This document shows, in pieces, positions 15,612 through 24,037 of a DNA stretch of 64,000 bases. Within the stretch, counting starts at the first letter, position 1, and every line of letters begins with the position of its first letter. The stretch is from an uncultured Oscillospiraceae bacterium (GTDB lineage Bacteria; Bacillota; Clostridia; Oscillospirales; Oscillospiraceae): NCBI GenBank assembly GCA_910589155.1, contig CAJURY010000001.1:124001-188000 (forward strand). The letters are read 5' to 3'. Below the pieces are notes generated by a model, which worked only from the letters and a program-made list of their open reading frames with translations, made no database searches and had not been told where the DNA came from. A program made the translations under genes and the position numbers.

Positions 15612-15625
15612 TTTTAATTATTCCT
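15612..15625 (+). repeat. 14-bp direct repeat, left copy
   Basis: TTTTAATTATTCCT here is identical to 22102-22115. The two copies bracket all genes of the mobile block, so they may be an attachment core, a target duplication or parts of a once continuous repeat array. Confidence 0.55.
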
Positions 15626-15693
15626 CAAGAGCGCAAAAGAAAGGCCGCAAAACCTGTTCGCCCAAAATACGAACGACCTTGCGACCTTGTATC

Positions 15694-17274
15694 TTATTCT
15701 CCGACCTTGACCTCTGTGCCGTTCTTGAAAACGAAGGTAATCGCACCGTTCCTGCGGACGATTGCCTTCTCGACCATCACCGTCCAGATGGTGTCGCTCC
15801 ACTCACGCAGCACCACCGGCTGTTTTTTGAGGGTGCGGATGTAAAGTGCCATTGCCTTGTCTTGCTGACTTTGCGTAGTACGCAGGTTCTGTAACCGCTC
15901 CAGTTCCGCAGCGGCTTTTTCGTAACGCTCGGTGAGGGCTTCATACTTTCTCAGATAAGCCTCCTGAGACTGCGCCGTGGAAGCGTTTTCCTTGACTGCC
16001 GCCTTGACCAGTTCGGCTACGACCTGCGTTTCCTCAAGCTGCCGTTCAATTTCTGCGTCCAATTCCGCAAAGTCTGTCAGCGCACGGCGCATGGTTTCGC
16101 AGTCCTTGATGATCTGCTCCCGGTTCTCCATCATCCGGTTGTAGGCTTGAGTGAAAAGCCGCTGCACGGTTTCCGTGTTTACCGTGGGAGTATGGCAGCG
16201 TTCTTCAACCTTGAACTTGCTGTTGCATTGCCAGATGGTGCGGCGGTAGCGGTCGGTGGAATGCCAGACCTTTGAGCCGAAGAAGCCGCCGCAGTCCTCA
16301 CAGACCAGCTTGGCTGAAAGAACGCTCTTTCCGCTGTAGGCTCTGCCCAATGCTTTCCTCCTGGCAAACTCCGTCTGCACATGATCCCATTCATCCGGGT
16401 CAACAATGGCAGGGTGGCTGCCTTCCACATAGTATTGCGGCACCTCACCCTCGTTGGGCGTCATCCTCTTTTCCAGAAAATCAACCGTGAAGGACTTCTG
16501 GAGTAGCGCATCCCCCTTGTACTTTTCATTTTGCAGAATGCTGGTGACCGTGGTCTTGCTCCATTTATCTTTGCCGCCCGGTGACGGAATCCCCAAGTCC
16601 TCCAAACATCTGCAAATGGCGGCTTGGCTCTTGCCGTCAAGGAAAAGACGGTAAATCAGCTGAACAACTTTCGCTTCGCTTTCCACAATGGTAGGTCTGC
16701 CGTCCTCACCCTTTTCGTAGCCAAGGAAACGTTTATAGGCAAGATGCACCTTTCCGTCAGCGAAGCTCTTACGCTGTCCCCAGGTGATGTTTTCCGAAAT
16801 GCTGCGGCTTTCTTCTTGGGCAAGGCTCGACATGATGGTGATGAGCAACTCACCCTTGCCGTCAAATGTGAAAATACCTTCCTTTTCGAAGTAACATTCC
16901 ACGCCGTTTTCCTTCAGCTTGCGGATGGTGACCAGACTGTCCACGGTGTTCCTGGCAAATCGGCTGACCGACTTTGTGACAATGAGGTCGATTTTTCCGG
17001 CAAGAGCGTCCGAAACCATGCTGTTAAAGCCGTCTCGCTTTTTGGTGTTACAGCCGGAAATGCCCTCATCCGTATATACTTTTACGAAGTCCCATTCCGG
17101 CTTGGACTGTATGAATTTGGTGTAGTAATCCACCTGGGCTTCGTAGCTGGTGAACTGCTCGTCGCTGTCGGTGGAAACACGGGCATATCCTGCAACACGC
17201 CGCTTCTGCGCGGCCACCTTCGGCAGGTGTGTCAGCGGATTGATGGTTGCGGGTATCATGGTTACTTTAGGCAT
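15694..17274 (-). CDS. Large serine recombinase
   Basis: The 526-residue protein has the resolvase catalytic domain first (about 26-165) with nucleophile Ser in GYARVSTDSDEQ, arginines in SRFARNTVD and a QEESRSISENI helix; then a recombinase domain (about 180-280, YKRFLGYEKGEDG, IPSPGGKDKWSKTTV), a zinc ribbon (CEDCGG, then WQCNS and RCHTP, about 327-370) and a coiled-coil tail (about 385-480). This is a full-length integrase/transposase of the TnpX/phiC31 type. Its ATG overlaps the 3' end of the decayed recombinase, the tandem arrangement common in clostridial elements. Confidence 0.92.
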   Translation of the reverse strand: MPKVTMIPATINPLTHLPKVAAQKRRVAGYARVSTDSDEQFTSYEAQVDYYTKFIQSKPEWDFVKVYTDEGISGCNTKKRDGFNSMVSDALAGKIDLIVTKSVSRFARNTVDSLVTIRKLKENGVECYFEKEGIFTFDGKGELLITIMSSLAQEESRSISENITWGQRKSFADGKVHLAYKRFLGYEKGEDGRPTIVESEAKVVQLIYRLFLDGKSQAAICRCLEDLGIPSPGGKDKWSKTTVTSILQNEKYKGDALLQKSFTVDFLEKRMTPNEGEVPQYYVEGSHPAIVDPDEWDHVQTEFARRKALGRAYSGKSVLSAKLVCEDCGGFFGSKVWHSTDRYRRTIWQCNSKFKVEERCHTPTVNTETVQRLFTQAYNRMMENREQIIKDCETMRRALTDFAELDAEIERQLEETQVVAELVKAAVKENASTAQSQEAYLRKYEALTERYEKAAAELERLQNLRTTQSQQDKAMALYIRTLKKQPVVLREWSDTIWTVMVEKAIVRRNGAITFVFKNGTEVKVGE

Positions 17275-17975
17275 TGTGCTTGCTCCTCTCTAAGGTTTTT
17301 CGGCGTGCAGCTTCCTTCATCTCGTCCGTCCAACCTTCTGCTCTGGAACGGTCTTTCCATGTGCGTGTCACTTCCGAGCCGTCTTTGAAGCAGAAAACCA
17401 GAATGTTTCCGTTGCATACCCGAATACTCTGTACCTGACTGTGCAGCTGTTCCCGTGTAAAAGCCTTTACACCCAAAACTTCGGCTGTAACCTGTTGAAG
17501 CGTTGCTTCCGGTATCTGCTTGGAAGCGCAGACAGATTTGCCGAGTGTATTAAATGTTCCGCAGACCCAGACGATGCCCGTTTTGGTGGTCTTGCGGCGG
17601 TAGTTCTTTCCGCAGATGTCGCACACCAGAAGGCTTGTGAATGGGTATGTGGTTCTCGGCGCTGGCTTCTTATTGAACTGAGCCGCCCGCCGTGCCTTCT
17701 CGGTCTGAACCGCATGAAATGTCTCTATGCTGATGATGGCATCATGGGCATCCTCTGCGTGGTATTTAGGCAATTCACCGTGGTTGATGACGGTTTTCTT
17801 CGTGATATGGTTCTCACGGAAGGTTTTCTGCAAAAGCAGATTGCCCGTATAGGTGTAGTTACTCAGTATCTTGGAAACCACAGACTGGTTCCATTTCCCA
17901 CCGAAGCGGGACGGAACACCTTCCTCGGTCAGCCGTTTGGCAACAGCCTGATACGGTGGTTATTCTTCCTGACAT
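17267..17975 (-). pseudogene. Second serine recombinase, catalytic domain deleted and frame shifted
   Basis: An ATG at 17975 with a perfect AAGGAGGTG site begins MSGRITT, as many such recombinases do, but that frame soon continues in unrelated residues and stops. The recombinase-domain sequence (YQAVAKRLTEEGVPSRFGGKW, then SKILSNYTYTGNLLL and a zinc ribbon CDICG ... WVCG) continues in another frame for about 230 residues to 17267. The roughly 200-residue catalytic domain is missing, so a deletion joined codon 7 or so to the recombinase domain out of frame near 17955. A shorter product from the GTG at 17881 (204 residues) could be made but would be inactive. Confidence 0.8.
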
Positions 17976-18196
17976 TGTGTCACCTCCTTGTAGTGTGACA
18001 TATTACCTCTGAACTCACCGTATATCAAGTCAATCCCGCGGTACAAACTACACGAAGATATCCCGTATTTTTCGGTCATAATTGTATCAATCGTGGCGTA
18101 ATCCTTCGGGGTTAAAATCCCCATCGACAGCATTTGCTTTGCCTGGAGCATGGAGGCAAAATACTGCTCCAGCCGCTCTCTGTAGGCGTCATTCAT
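17960..18196 (-). CDS. SHOCT-type short protein
   Basis: The product is 78 residues from the ATG at 18196. It contains LEQYFASMLQAKQMLSMGILTPKDYATIDTIM, the short helix-turn-helix pattern of SHOCT domains ('M-G-I-x-T-x-x-D-Y'). Genes of this type regularly sit directly before serine recombinase genes in clostridial mobile elements; here its end overlaps the start of the decayed recombinase by 16 bases. A role in controlling or helping recombination is inferred from that linkage. The longer frame reaching 18313 only overlaps the gene upstream. Confidence 0.75.
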   Translation of the reverse strand: MNDAYRERLEQYFASMLQAKQMLSMGILTPKDYATIDTIMTEKYGISSCSLYRGIDLIYGEFRGNMSHYKEVTQCQEE

Positions 18197-18590
18197 CACA
18201 GCCACGCTCCCTTCCGAAGCGATCTGCAATATAGCAGGCGTGAGAGCAGTACCTTCTATGATTATTTCCATAGGCAGTAAAATGACGTCCGCAGCAGGCA
18301 CAGGTGTACGCATAAACAGCTTTTCGGTTGACGCACTCCGGGTGTGACTTCCACCATGCAGTGCGGCAGGCGTCTGAGCAGAACTTTTTCGGCTTCTGCT
18401 TAGGGATGATTTTTATCAACTTCCCACACTGCTTACAGGCAACGGCATTCTTTGCACTGTCACCCAGCCCGCTGCGGCGGCAAAAGGAGCGCACCGTATT
18501 ATCCGAAATTCCGAGTTGCTCGCCGATTTTCACATAACTGACGCCCTGTAAGCGCAATATTCGTATTTGTTCTCTCTGCCAATCTGTCAT
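18189..18590 (-). CDS. HTH plus zinc-finger DNA-binding protein
   Basis: The protein is 133 residues from the ATG at 18590, after GGAGGAAAACTCT. Residues about 5-45 (REQIRILRLQGVSYVKIGEQLGISDNTVRSFCRR) form a sigma-70 region 4-like helix-turn-helix. It is followed by two cysteine clusters: CKQCGK ... FCSDAC and CACCGRHF ... YCSHAC, each able to bind a zinc ion. It overlaps the SHOCT start by eight bases and is probably a regulator of the recombinase operon. Confidence 0.75.
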   Translation of the reverse strand: MTDWQREQIRILRLQGVSYVKIGEQLGISDNTVRSFCRRSGLGDSAKNAVACKQCGKLIKIIPKQKPKKFCSDACRTAWWKSHPECVNRKAVYAYTCACCGRHFTAYGNNHRRYCSHACYIADRFGRERGCDE

Positions 18591-18668
18591 AGAGTTTTCC
18601 TCCAGTCCGAGGGTTTGCCTCAGTACCAACTGGAGGGAAAACGCCTGTCTGGTCCGCAAAAAAATAAT

Positions 18669-18698
18669 GCCCTCCACGGAAATGAATCCGCAGAGGGC
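18669..18698 (-). terminator. Terminator after the amidase gene
   Basis: GCCCTC (18669-18674) pairs with GAGGGC (18693-18698) with an inner GGA/TCC pair. On the leftward strand it is followed by ATTATTTTTTT, a good U tract. It separates the lysis genes from the recombination genes. Confidence 0.8.
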
Positions 18699-18709
18699 GT
18701 ATGCAAAGA

Positions 18710-19657
18710 TTATTTATTTGGGATCTTGAGCTTCATACCGCTGTAGATGACATTGCTTTTCAGTCCGTTCAGACTGACGATCTCCTTGTAGCGGCTGCCG
18801 TTGCCGAGATACTTCTTTGCGATTGCCCAGAGGGTATCTCCGTGCGTTACGGTATGAATGCGATAGTTCTCGGCGGGTTTCGTGCCAGCCACGGTAAGTG
18901 CCGAGGTTTTGACTGGCGACATGATGGCGTACCTGCCGGACTCGTCCTTGTTAATGACCGTGCGGTCGCCGCTGACCTCTACCACATACCAGCGGAGCTT
19001 CTTCACCCAGCCGGGAATGGATTTGCCGCCATAGTAGGTGCTGCCCGTGATGGTCACGAGGTCACCGACCTTGATAGACCCGGTGGGCTTGGCCGGTTCG
19101 ACCGGCTTCACCTCGCTGCCGAGAGCTGCCGTGACCTTGGATGCCAAATCACCCATACGGGCATACATCCAGTTGCCGGGGCAGCTTTTGTTCGCAAACC
19201 ATCTGTGGACGGTCAGCACCATCTCGTCAGACTTCGGGGTGTAGTTCAGCGTCTTGGCCTTATCGCCCAGCCAGAGCAGCTTGGTTTTGCCGTTGCGCCT
19301 GCAGATATCGGTGCAAAGCTCGATGAGCGTCTGATATACAATATCCTTAAACGCATACGGCTCGGTGGTGTCGCTGGCGCACTCAATGGTGACCGCTCTC
19401 TGGTCGTTGGCATTGGAAGAAGAACACCAGGAGCGGTTTCGTTCCTCAACATACATACCGACCCGACCGTCTGCACCGATGCCGTAGTTGCTGCTTGCCT
19501 GCCGTGAGGTCGGCAAAAAGATGTTGCCCAGCGTTTCCACGCTGCACTGACCCACCACGCAGTGGGGCGTGATGCGGTCAATGCTGTGGGTGCGCTGCCC
19601 GGAGTGGTTCGGGCTGAGCTTGGTGTAGGACACCAGAGAGCTGTTCGTGTAAGCCAT
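18710..19657 (-). CDS. Phage endolysin: N-acetylmuramoyl-L-alanine amidase with LysM
   Basis: The protein is 315 residues from the ATG at 19657. An Amidase_2 domain (about 5-165) includes the zinc ligands in ITPHCVVGQCS and the later LTVHRWFANKSCPGNW. A middle SH3-like segment (about 190-245, VGDLVTITGSTYYGG) is followed by a C-terminal LysM domain (HTVTHGDTLWAIAKKYLGNGSRY). It cuts the bond between muramic acid and the stem peptide at lysis. The start overlaps the end of the holin gene, so the two are a lysis cassette. No signal peptide is seen, as expected for holin-released enzymes. Confidence 0.9.
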   Translation of the reverse strand: MAYTNSSLVSYTKLSPNHSGQRTHSIDRITPHCVVGQCSVETLGNIFLPTSRQASSNYGIGADGRVGMYVEERNRSWCSSSNANDQRAVTIECASDTTEPYAFKDIVYQTLIELCTDICRRNGKTKLLWLGDKAKTLNYTPKSDEMVLTVHRWFANKSCPGNWMYARMGDLASKVTAALGSEVKPVEPAKPTGSIKVGDLVTITGSTYYGGKSIPGWVKKLRWYVVEVSGDRTVINKDESGRYAIMSPVKTSALTVAGTKPAENYRIHTVTHGDTLWAIAKKYLGNGSRYKEIVSLNGLKSNVIYSGMKLKIPNK

Positions 19658-19658
19658 G

Positions 19659-20072
19659 TTATTCATCCTCCTTTTCACTGCGGTCATGAAGCTGCTCCAG
19701 AACGGATTTCAGCTTCTGCGGAATGGGCAGTCCCAGGTATGCGGCGTTCTCCAACAGGGACACGCCCTCATTCGATAGGTAGAAGAAAATGACGGCAGTG
19801 CGCATCACCGAGCCGCTGCCGATGACACGGGTGTCGAGAATATGCCCGATGCCGACCAGAGCGAAGATGAGCACCTTTTTGAAAATGCCCTTGAAGCCGA
19901 CTTCGCTGGACAGCTTCTTATCCACCACAGCGCACATGATGCCGGTGATGTAGTCGATGACTACGAAAGCCAGAAGTGCGTAAAGCAAGCCGTCACATCC
20001 TCCCAAGAACCATCCGAGCCAGCCGCCGATACCGGCGAACACCACCTGAATGGTCGTCCAGAATTCTTTCAT
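19659..20072 (-). CDS. Phage holin
   Basis: The product is 137 residues from the ATG at 20072, after AAAGGAGGACAAACAAC. It has membrane helices at about 8-25, 30-50 (LLYALLAFVVIDYITGIMCAVV) and 70-88, the conserved D-Y-I-T-G motif and a charged C-terminus (LEQLHDRSEKEDE): the layout of the phi-29-like/TcdE-type 'phage_holin_4' family. It would make membrane lesions that let the amidase reach the wall. Confidence 0.88.
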   Translation of the reverse strand: MKEFWTTIQVVFAGIGGWLGWFLGGCDGLLYALLAFVVIDYITGIMCAVVDKKLSSEVGFKGIFKKVLIFALVGIGHILDTRVIGSGSVMRTAVIFFYLSNEGVSLLENAAYLGLPIPQKLKSVLEQLHDRSEKEDE

Positions 20073-20155
20073 GTTGTTTGTCCTCCTTTGAAAGTTGAAT
20101 TTGTGTATGAAAAAAAGGCACTCTGCCGAGCGCCTTGATTCCGAAAAAATATTCT

Positions 20156-21140
20156 TTATATTACTGCGGTCAGCGACACCGTGTGCCACGAGGACCATGT
20201 GCCGCCATAGTTTCCTCGGATATACATCCTTGAGCCATCATAGACGGTGTACCGCTGCTGAATAAAGTAGCTCTCTGGCAGAAAGACCTCCAGCATACCG
20301 ATTGTGGTGGTCGGAAAGTGCTTTTCCGTGGAAGCTGAATACGCAAAATAGTAGCCGGGAGTCTTTACATTGTTGAGGTCGGTGGTCGAGCCGTCCACTC
20401 TGCCCATTTTGCCGTGGACATTGACGCCGTTCATGTGAATATTGCCGTCCACATCCAGCGTGGCTTGCGGGTTCGGCGTGTTGATGCCGACCTTCTTTTT
20501 CCGCAGTGCAATGAGGGGCGTACCCTGCGGAACAGTAAAATACAGATCCAGACTGCTCAAAGAATAGAGCTTGTCTTGGATCTGCAAATGAAAGTCGTAG
20601 GAACTGTTGGCATCCAGATTGCACAGTTCCAAATTGGAGTAGCTGAAAGAGGTTCCGCTTTTTGCCGTGCCGGAATAGATGCTGGTGTAGCTGCCGTAGC
20701 TGCTCTCACTGGTTTTCTTGTACCGATACCGCACATAAACCACGCTGTTTTTCTGCGTCCCGTCTACGTTCACAGCAGAAATAGAGCCACTGAATTTGAG
20801 CTGCATTTCCGCTTCGATATCGTTGGTTCGCCGGAGCGTTATCGAGGATATTTTCGGCTTGGTGTACGGAATGACCGTCACAGTCTGTGAAGTTTCGGCG
20901 GTGTAGCCGCGGGAGTCCGTGACCGTGAGCGTGACCGTCACACTGCCGGACTTGGCGATCTTTCCGACCGTAATTGCAGCACCGGTCGAATTGGATGCGG
21001 ATAAACCGTTGCAGGAAGCGGTATAGTTGGAAATGGACGCTCCGTTCTTCGCAGTCGCCGTTCCGGGGGTGACCTTGATGGTTGAGTAGTCCTGTACGAA
21101 TAGCTGGTCGTTGCCTGTGAGGTTTTTTGTGGTCGTGTAC
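20156..21140 (-). pseudogene. Phage tail/receptor protein, 5' end deleted
   Basis: The frame gives about 325 residues of tail-type sequence: Thr/Ser-rich beta repeats (SVTVTLTVTDSRGYTAETSQTVTV), then ALRKKKVGINTPNPQATLDVDGNIHMNGV, a phage-fibre 'G-I-N-T-x-x-P-x-A-x-L-D-V' motif, and a closing WSSWHTV. Upstream of about 21140 the same frame continues but becomes unrelated sequence that is antisense to mcrC, so the natural start and N-terminal part are lost. The joint coincides with the truncated 5' end of mcrC. Read leftward before the holin gene, it was the last structural gene of the phage. Confidence 0.78.
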
Positions 21141-22098
21141 CGAAGAGTTTGAAAACATACACAATCTGTTTGCAGCCATCCTCGCCAAGGGCATAGGTCG
21201 GCAGTTGAAGCAGGGCTTATATCGTGAGTATCTGAATCGCAAAGAAGATGTAGCCGTTGTTCGTGGCAAAATCGATATGCCGGGGACCATACAGAACCGT
21301 CTCGCCAGAAAGCGGGTATTGACCTGCGAGTATGATGAGCTTTCAGAAAACAACCTTCTGAATCAGATTCTGAAAACAACTGTTATGCTTCTGCTCCGCC
21401 ATGCAAGAGTGAGTCAGGAGTATAAGAGCGATTTGAAGAAGGAAATGTTGTTCTTTTCGAATGTTGACACCATAGACCCGTCTACAATACGTTGGTCTGC
21501 CATCCGATTCCAGCGTAACAACAACACCTATCGTATGCTCATCAGTCTTTGTCAGCTGATTCTTGAAGGAATGCTGCTGACAACGGACTCCGGCGAATAT
21601 CGGTTAGCTTCTTTTATTGACGAACAGCGCATGAATCGCCTTTATGAGAAGTTCATCCTTGAGTATTACGCCAAGGAGTGCCCGCAGGTGACTGCAACGG
21701 CATCTCAAATTCCGTGGGCATTAGATGACGGCATCGGCACAATGCTTCCGGTAATGCAGAGTGACATCATGCTGACCCAAGGAAGCACTGTGTTGATTAT
21801 AGATGCCAAGTATTACACGCATACGACACAGGCTCAGTACGATGTCCACACCTTACACTCTGGGAATCTATATCAGATTTTCACTTATGTGAAAAACAAA
21901 GACACAGAGTTCGGAACTCAACCGCATACGGTTTCCGGTATGCTCCTGTATGCCGCAACTGACGAAGCCATTCAGCCGAACAACAGCTACAGAATGAGCG
22001 GAAACAAAATCAGCGTAAAAACGCTTGACCTGAATAGAGATTTCTCGGAAATTGCCGCGCAATTGAATGCAATTGTAGATGAGTATTTTTCGGATTGA
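21127..22098 (+). pseudogene. mcrC: McrC-type restriction subunit, 5' end deleted
   Basis: From about 21139 the frame matches McrC: EFENIHNLFAAIL, QGLYREYLNRKEDVAVVRGKID and CEYDELSENNLLNQILKTT are family hallmarks, and a PD-(D/E)xK-like core is visible in MQSDIMLTQGSTVLIIDAKYY. A full McrC is usually longer by about 100 or more residues at the N-terminus; here the start is a weak TTG at 21127 without a ribosome site, and no mcrB lies upstream. The C-terminus is complete. It is therefore a remnant of a modified-cytosine restriction system fused by deletion to the tail gene. Confidence 0.8.
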
Positions 22099-22154
22099 AC
22101 CTTTTAATTATTCCTACACCTTTTAATGGTGGGTGAACCTTTTAATAAAAGGTC
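22099..22154 (+). repeat. Right-end repeats: ACCTTTTAAT three times, 19-bp period
   Basis: ACCTTTTAAT starts at 22099, 22118 and 22137, exactly 19 bases apart. The first copy runs into the 14-bp direct repeat TTTTAATTATTCCT (22102-22115); the last runs into AAAAGGTC, matched on the left at 15548-15554, and a GTGTGCA copy follows at 22161-22167. The rest of 22168-22425 holds two hairpins and no gene I can support. Confidence 0.7.
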
Positions 22155-22196
22155 AGTGCCGTGTGCATTTGGTATCAAAATAGGTCTTTACTTTCA

Positions 22197-22237
22197 AGTT
22201 GGGGCAGACAGTTATTGTTTGCTCCAACTTTTTTATG
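22197..22237 (+). terminator. Intrinsic terminator downstream of mcrC remnant
   Basis: AGTTGGGGCAGAC pairs with GTTTGCTCCAACT with two wobbles and is followed by TTTTTT. It stands between the remnant and chromosomal genes. Confidence 0.7.
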
Positions 22238-22240
22238 CAA

Positions 22241-22283
22241 ATACCTGCCTCTTTTGATTTTTTAAATCAAAAGAGGCAGGTAT
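22241..22283. terminator. Perfect 20-bp hairpin, probable bidirectional terminator
   Basis: ATACCTGCCTCTTTTGATTT (22241-22260) is followed by its exact reverse complement at 22264-22283 with a 3-base loop, then TTTTTG. It can end transcripts from both sides. Confidence 0.8.
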
Positions 22284-22425
22284 TTTTGCGTGTGAAAAAA
22301 GTATGTCTGCTGCTGGAAAAAGGCAAAGTAGATGCGCCAATCTGCGATGCACAACAGTTGCCATATTTGCTGCCTGCAAGTACGAATGCAGGCCAACTAA
22401 ATATCCCTTTGCACCTGACGGCCTA

Positions 22426-23064
22426 CTAGCAGCAATAAGGCGCGCAGCAAAGACACCAGAGGGGTGTACAGAAAGAAGCGCCCCCAAAACCTTCGTAGTT
22501 TGCAGTACGACGACGGTAGGCGGAACCGCCATTTTCCAAGGCGGTTAGAACCTGCTGGTATTGCAGATTACCGGGGTCCATGGAAACGGCTCGCCGGATA
22601 TGCTCTAACGCCGTTACCTGATTTCCTACGCCGTCGTTGGCCAGCGCGCTGAGATAATACCACTGGGCGTCGCGCTGATCTGCGGGGGTACCTCCCAATG
22701 CGTTCAGCGCTTCCTGACAGCGGCCATAGCGCAAATAGTTGTGGGCTGCCTGGGTTTGCGTTGTGTGATATTCGCTGCTGGCGGTGCGTCGCTGCTGTTG
22801 CCATTGCCCAAAAGGATCAAAGCCGCCAAAACCGCCTGAATAGCCGCCGGCATAATCGCTGCCGTTGGGGCGCCCGGATTGCGCAGTGGGATTTTTAATC
22901 TGTTCATAGGCGGCGTTGATTTCCTGCATTTTGCGAGCGGCTTCCTGGTTACCGGGATTGGCGTCAGGATGGTATTTTTTTGCCAAACGGCGGTAAGCCT
23001 TTTTTACCTCTTCATCCGAAGCGCCAGGCTCCAGTCCCAGCACTTTATATGGATCGTCCATCAT
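22426..23064 (-). CDS. J-domain (DnaJ-type) protein with Cys-rich tail
   Basis: The protein is 212 residues. A J domain fills residues 4-58 with the essential HPD (32-34) in KYHPDANPG. A Gly/Tyr/Phe-rich linker (YAGGYSGGFGGFDPFG) follows, then a TPR-like helical part (about 105-165, LRYGRCQEALNALGG and LEHIRRAVSMDP). The C-terminus is a cysteine cluster (CTPLWCLCCAPYCC). It lacks the canonical DnaJ zinc region, so it is a specialised Hsp70 co-chaperone. Its start overlaps the end of the DUF5685 gene, indicating translational coupling. Confidence 0.85.
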   Translation of the reverse strand: MMDDPYKVLGLEPGASDEEVKKAYRRLAKKYHPDANPGNQEAARKMQEINAAYEQIKNPTAQSGRPNGSDYAGGYSGGFGGFDPFGQWQQQRRTASSEYHTTQTQAAHNYLRYGRCQEALNALGGTPADQRDAQWYYLSALANDGVGNQVTALEHIRRAVSMDPGNLQYQQVLTALENGGSAYRRRTANYEGFGGASFCTPLWCLCCAPYCC

Positions 23065-23890
23065 CCCTTATCCTCCCGTGTTTTTTCAGCTTTCTTTTGT
23101 AAGCGGCCCAAACGCCGCTGTATAAAATTTTATCCATAAGCTGTTTGTCCTGTACCAAAGGCAGCCGTTCATAAGCGTCGGCGCACATTGCCATGGAAAG
23201 CACCAGGTATTCTTCCCAGCGATTCGGGGCTGGCTTCTGGTGCAGGAATACCAGCGGATTGTAATTATTTTTCCGTTTGTCCTTCTCAAAATCCACAGCC
23301 GCATCGGCCAGATAAATAAAGCGACCCAGCCCCATGCCGAGTTGCTCCAAGGTCGGCTGCCAGAGATCATTTTTCCATACGAATAGCTGTGCCATCATAT
23401 TACCAAAGCAATTGGCTGGTTCGTCGGGGTTTGCGCACTGTGTCCGCTCCAATTCTTGCAGCTTAGCGATGGAGGAAGCGATGGCGGCGCATTGCCTTGG
23501 ATATTTTTGCGCGATTTTTTCATGATAGCGCCGCAAAAGCCGCCGCTGCGCCAAGGCAGATACGTTTTTGTCATCTCTCCAATTGTCATCGGCGCTGTAA
23601 TAAGCCAGAGCAATGTTGATATCAGCCGCATAAGATAGAATCTCGCTGGACGCCCAGGGGCGCTTTTTTATTGGATGAAGCATACAGGCGTGCTTGTTGG
23701 CAACTTCCTCCGGCTCATATAAAGACGATAACACCAGCGCCAGAAACACCATATCGTAGCTCAGCGCCAGCCGACAAAGCTGAGAGCACTGGCTGCGTAT
23801 GCTGCGGCAGATGCCACAGTAGAAGCTGAGGTAACGAGCTTTTTCCTCGTCCGTCAATTCTTCCGGGTGCGCGGTTACAAGTCCAAACAT
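23045..23890 (-). CDS. DUF5685 family protein
   Basis: The product is 281 residues from the ATG at 23890. It opens MFGLVTAHPEELTDEEKARY, then FYCGICRSI, a C-x-x-C-like site, and continues as a mostly helical protein with RRYHEKIAQKYP and LADAAVDFEKDKRKNNYNPL. The last motif (D-A-x-x-D-x-x-x-D) recalls all-helical metal-binding prenyl-type folds, but function is unknown. It is paired with the J-domain gene downstream, so the two may act together. Confidence 0.75.
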   Translation of the reverse strand: MFGLVTAHPEELTDEEKARYLSFYCGICRSIRSQCSQLCRLALSYDMVFLALVLSSLYEPEEVANKHACMLHPIKKRPWASSEILSYAADINIALAYYSADDNWRDDKNVSALAQRRLLRRYHEKIAQKYPRQCAAIASSIAKLQELERTQCANPDEPANCFGNMMAQLFVWKNDLWQPTLEQLGMGLGRFIYLADAAVDFEKDKRKNNYNPLVFLHQKPAPNRWEEYLVLSMAMCADAYERLPLVQDKQLMDKILYSGVWAAYKRKLKKHGRIRDDGRSI

Positions 23891-23995
23891 ATCTATCACT
23901 TCCGTTTGGGTTATTGTACCATAATAAATCAAGTTTGTGAACACATTTTAAATTTTTTATCACAAGGTTCAAAATTCTGCAAAGAAACGAGGAAA

Positions 23996-24024
23996 CAACC
24001 GTCCAGCCTCAGGCGGAACGGTTG
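23996..24024 (-). terminator. Terminator after the XRE regulator
   Basis: CAACCGT (23996-24002) and ACGGTTG (24018-24024) form the outer stem and GCC/GGC an inner one. On the leftward strand it is followed by TTTCCTCGTTTCTTT. Confidence 0.65.
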
Positions 24025-24037
24025 CTTAAAACGGGCG

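Larger units (their letters stand above)
15612..22115. mobile_element. Mosaic mobile block with serine recombinases and phage lysis genes
   Basis: The block runs between two direct copies of TTTTAATTATTCCT. It contains an intact large serine recombinase, a decayed one, SHOCT and zinc/HTH genes, amidase, holin, a truncated tail gene and a truncated mcrC. Every gene except mcrC reads leftward. Large-recombinase, holin and amidase genes together point to a prophage or phage-derived element; loss of capsid genes and the deletion scars show it is a remnant, although the intact recombinase could still act. The exact ends are inferred from the repeats. Confidence 0.5.

Noticed and set aside
21141..21379. 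N-terminal extension of the leftward tail-gene frame (MFSESDSEGCFLK...)
   Set aside because: It is antisense to mcrC and has no phage-like sequence; the true tail coding part begins near 21140.
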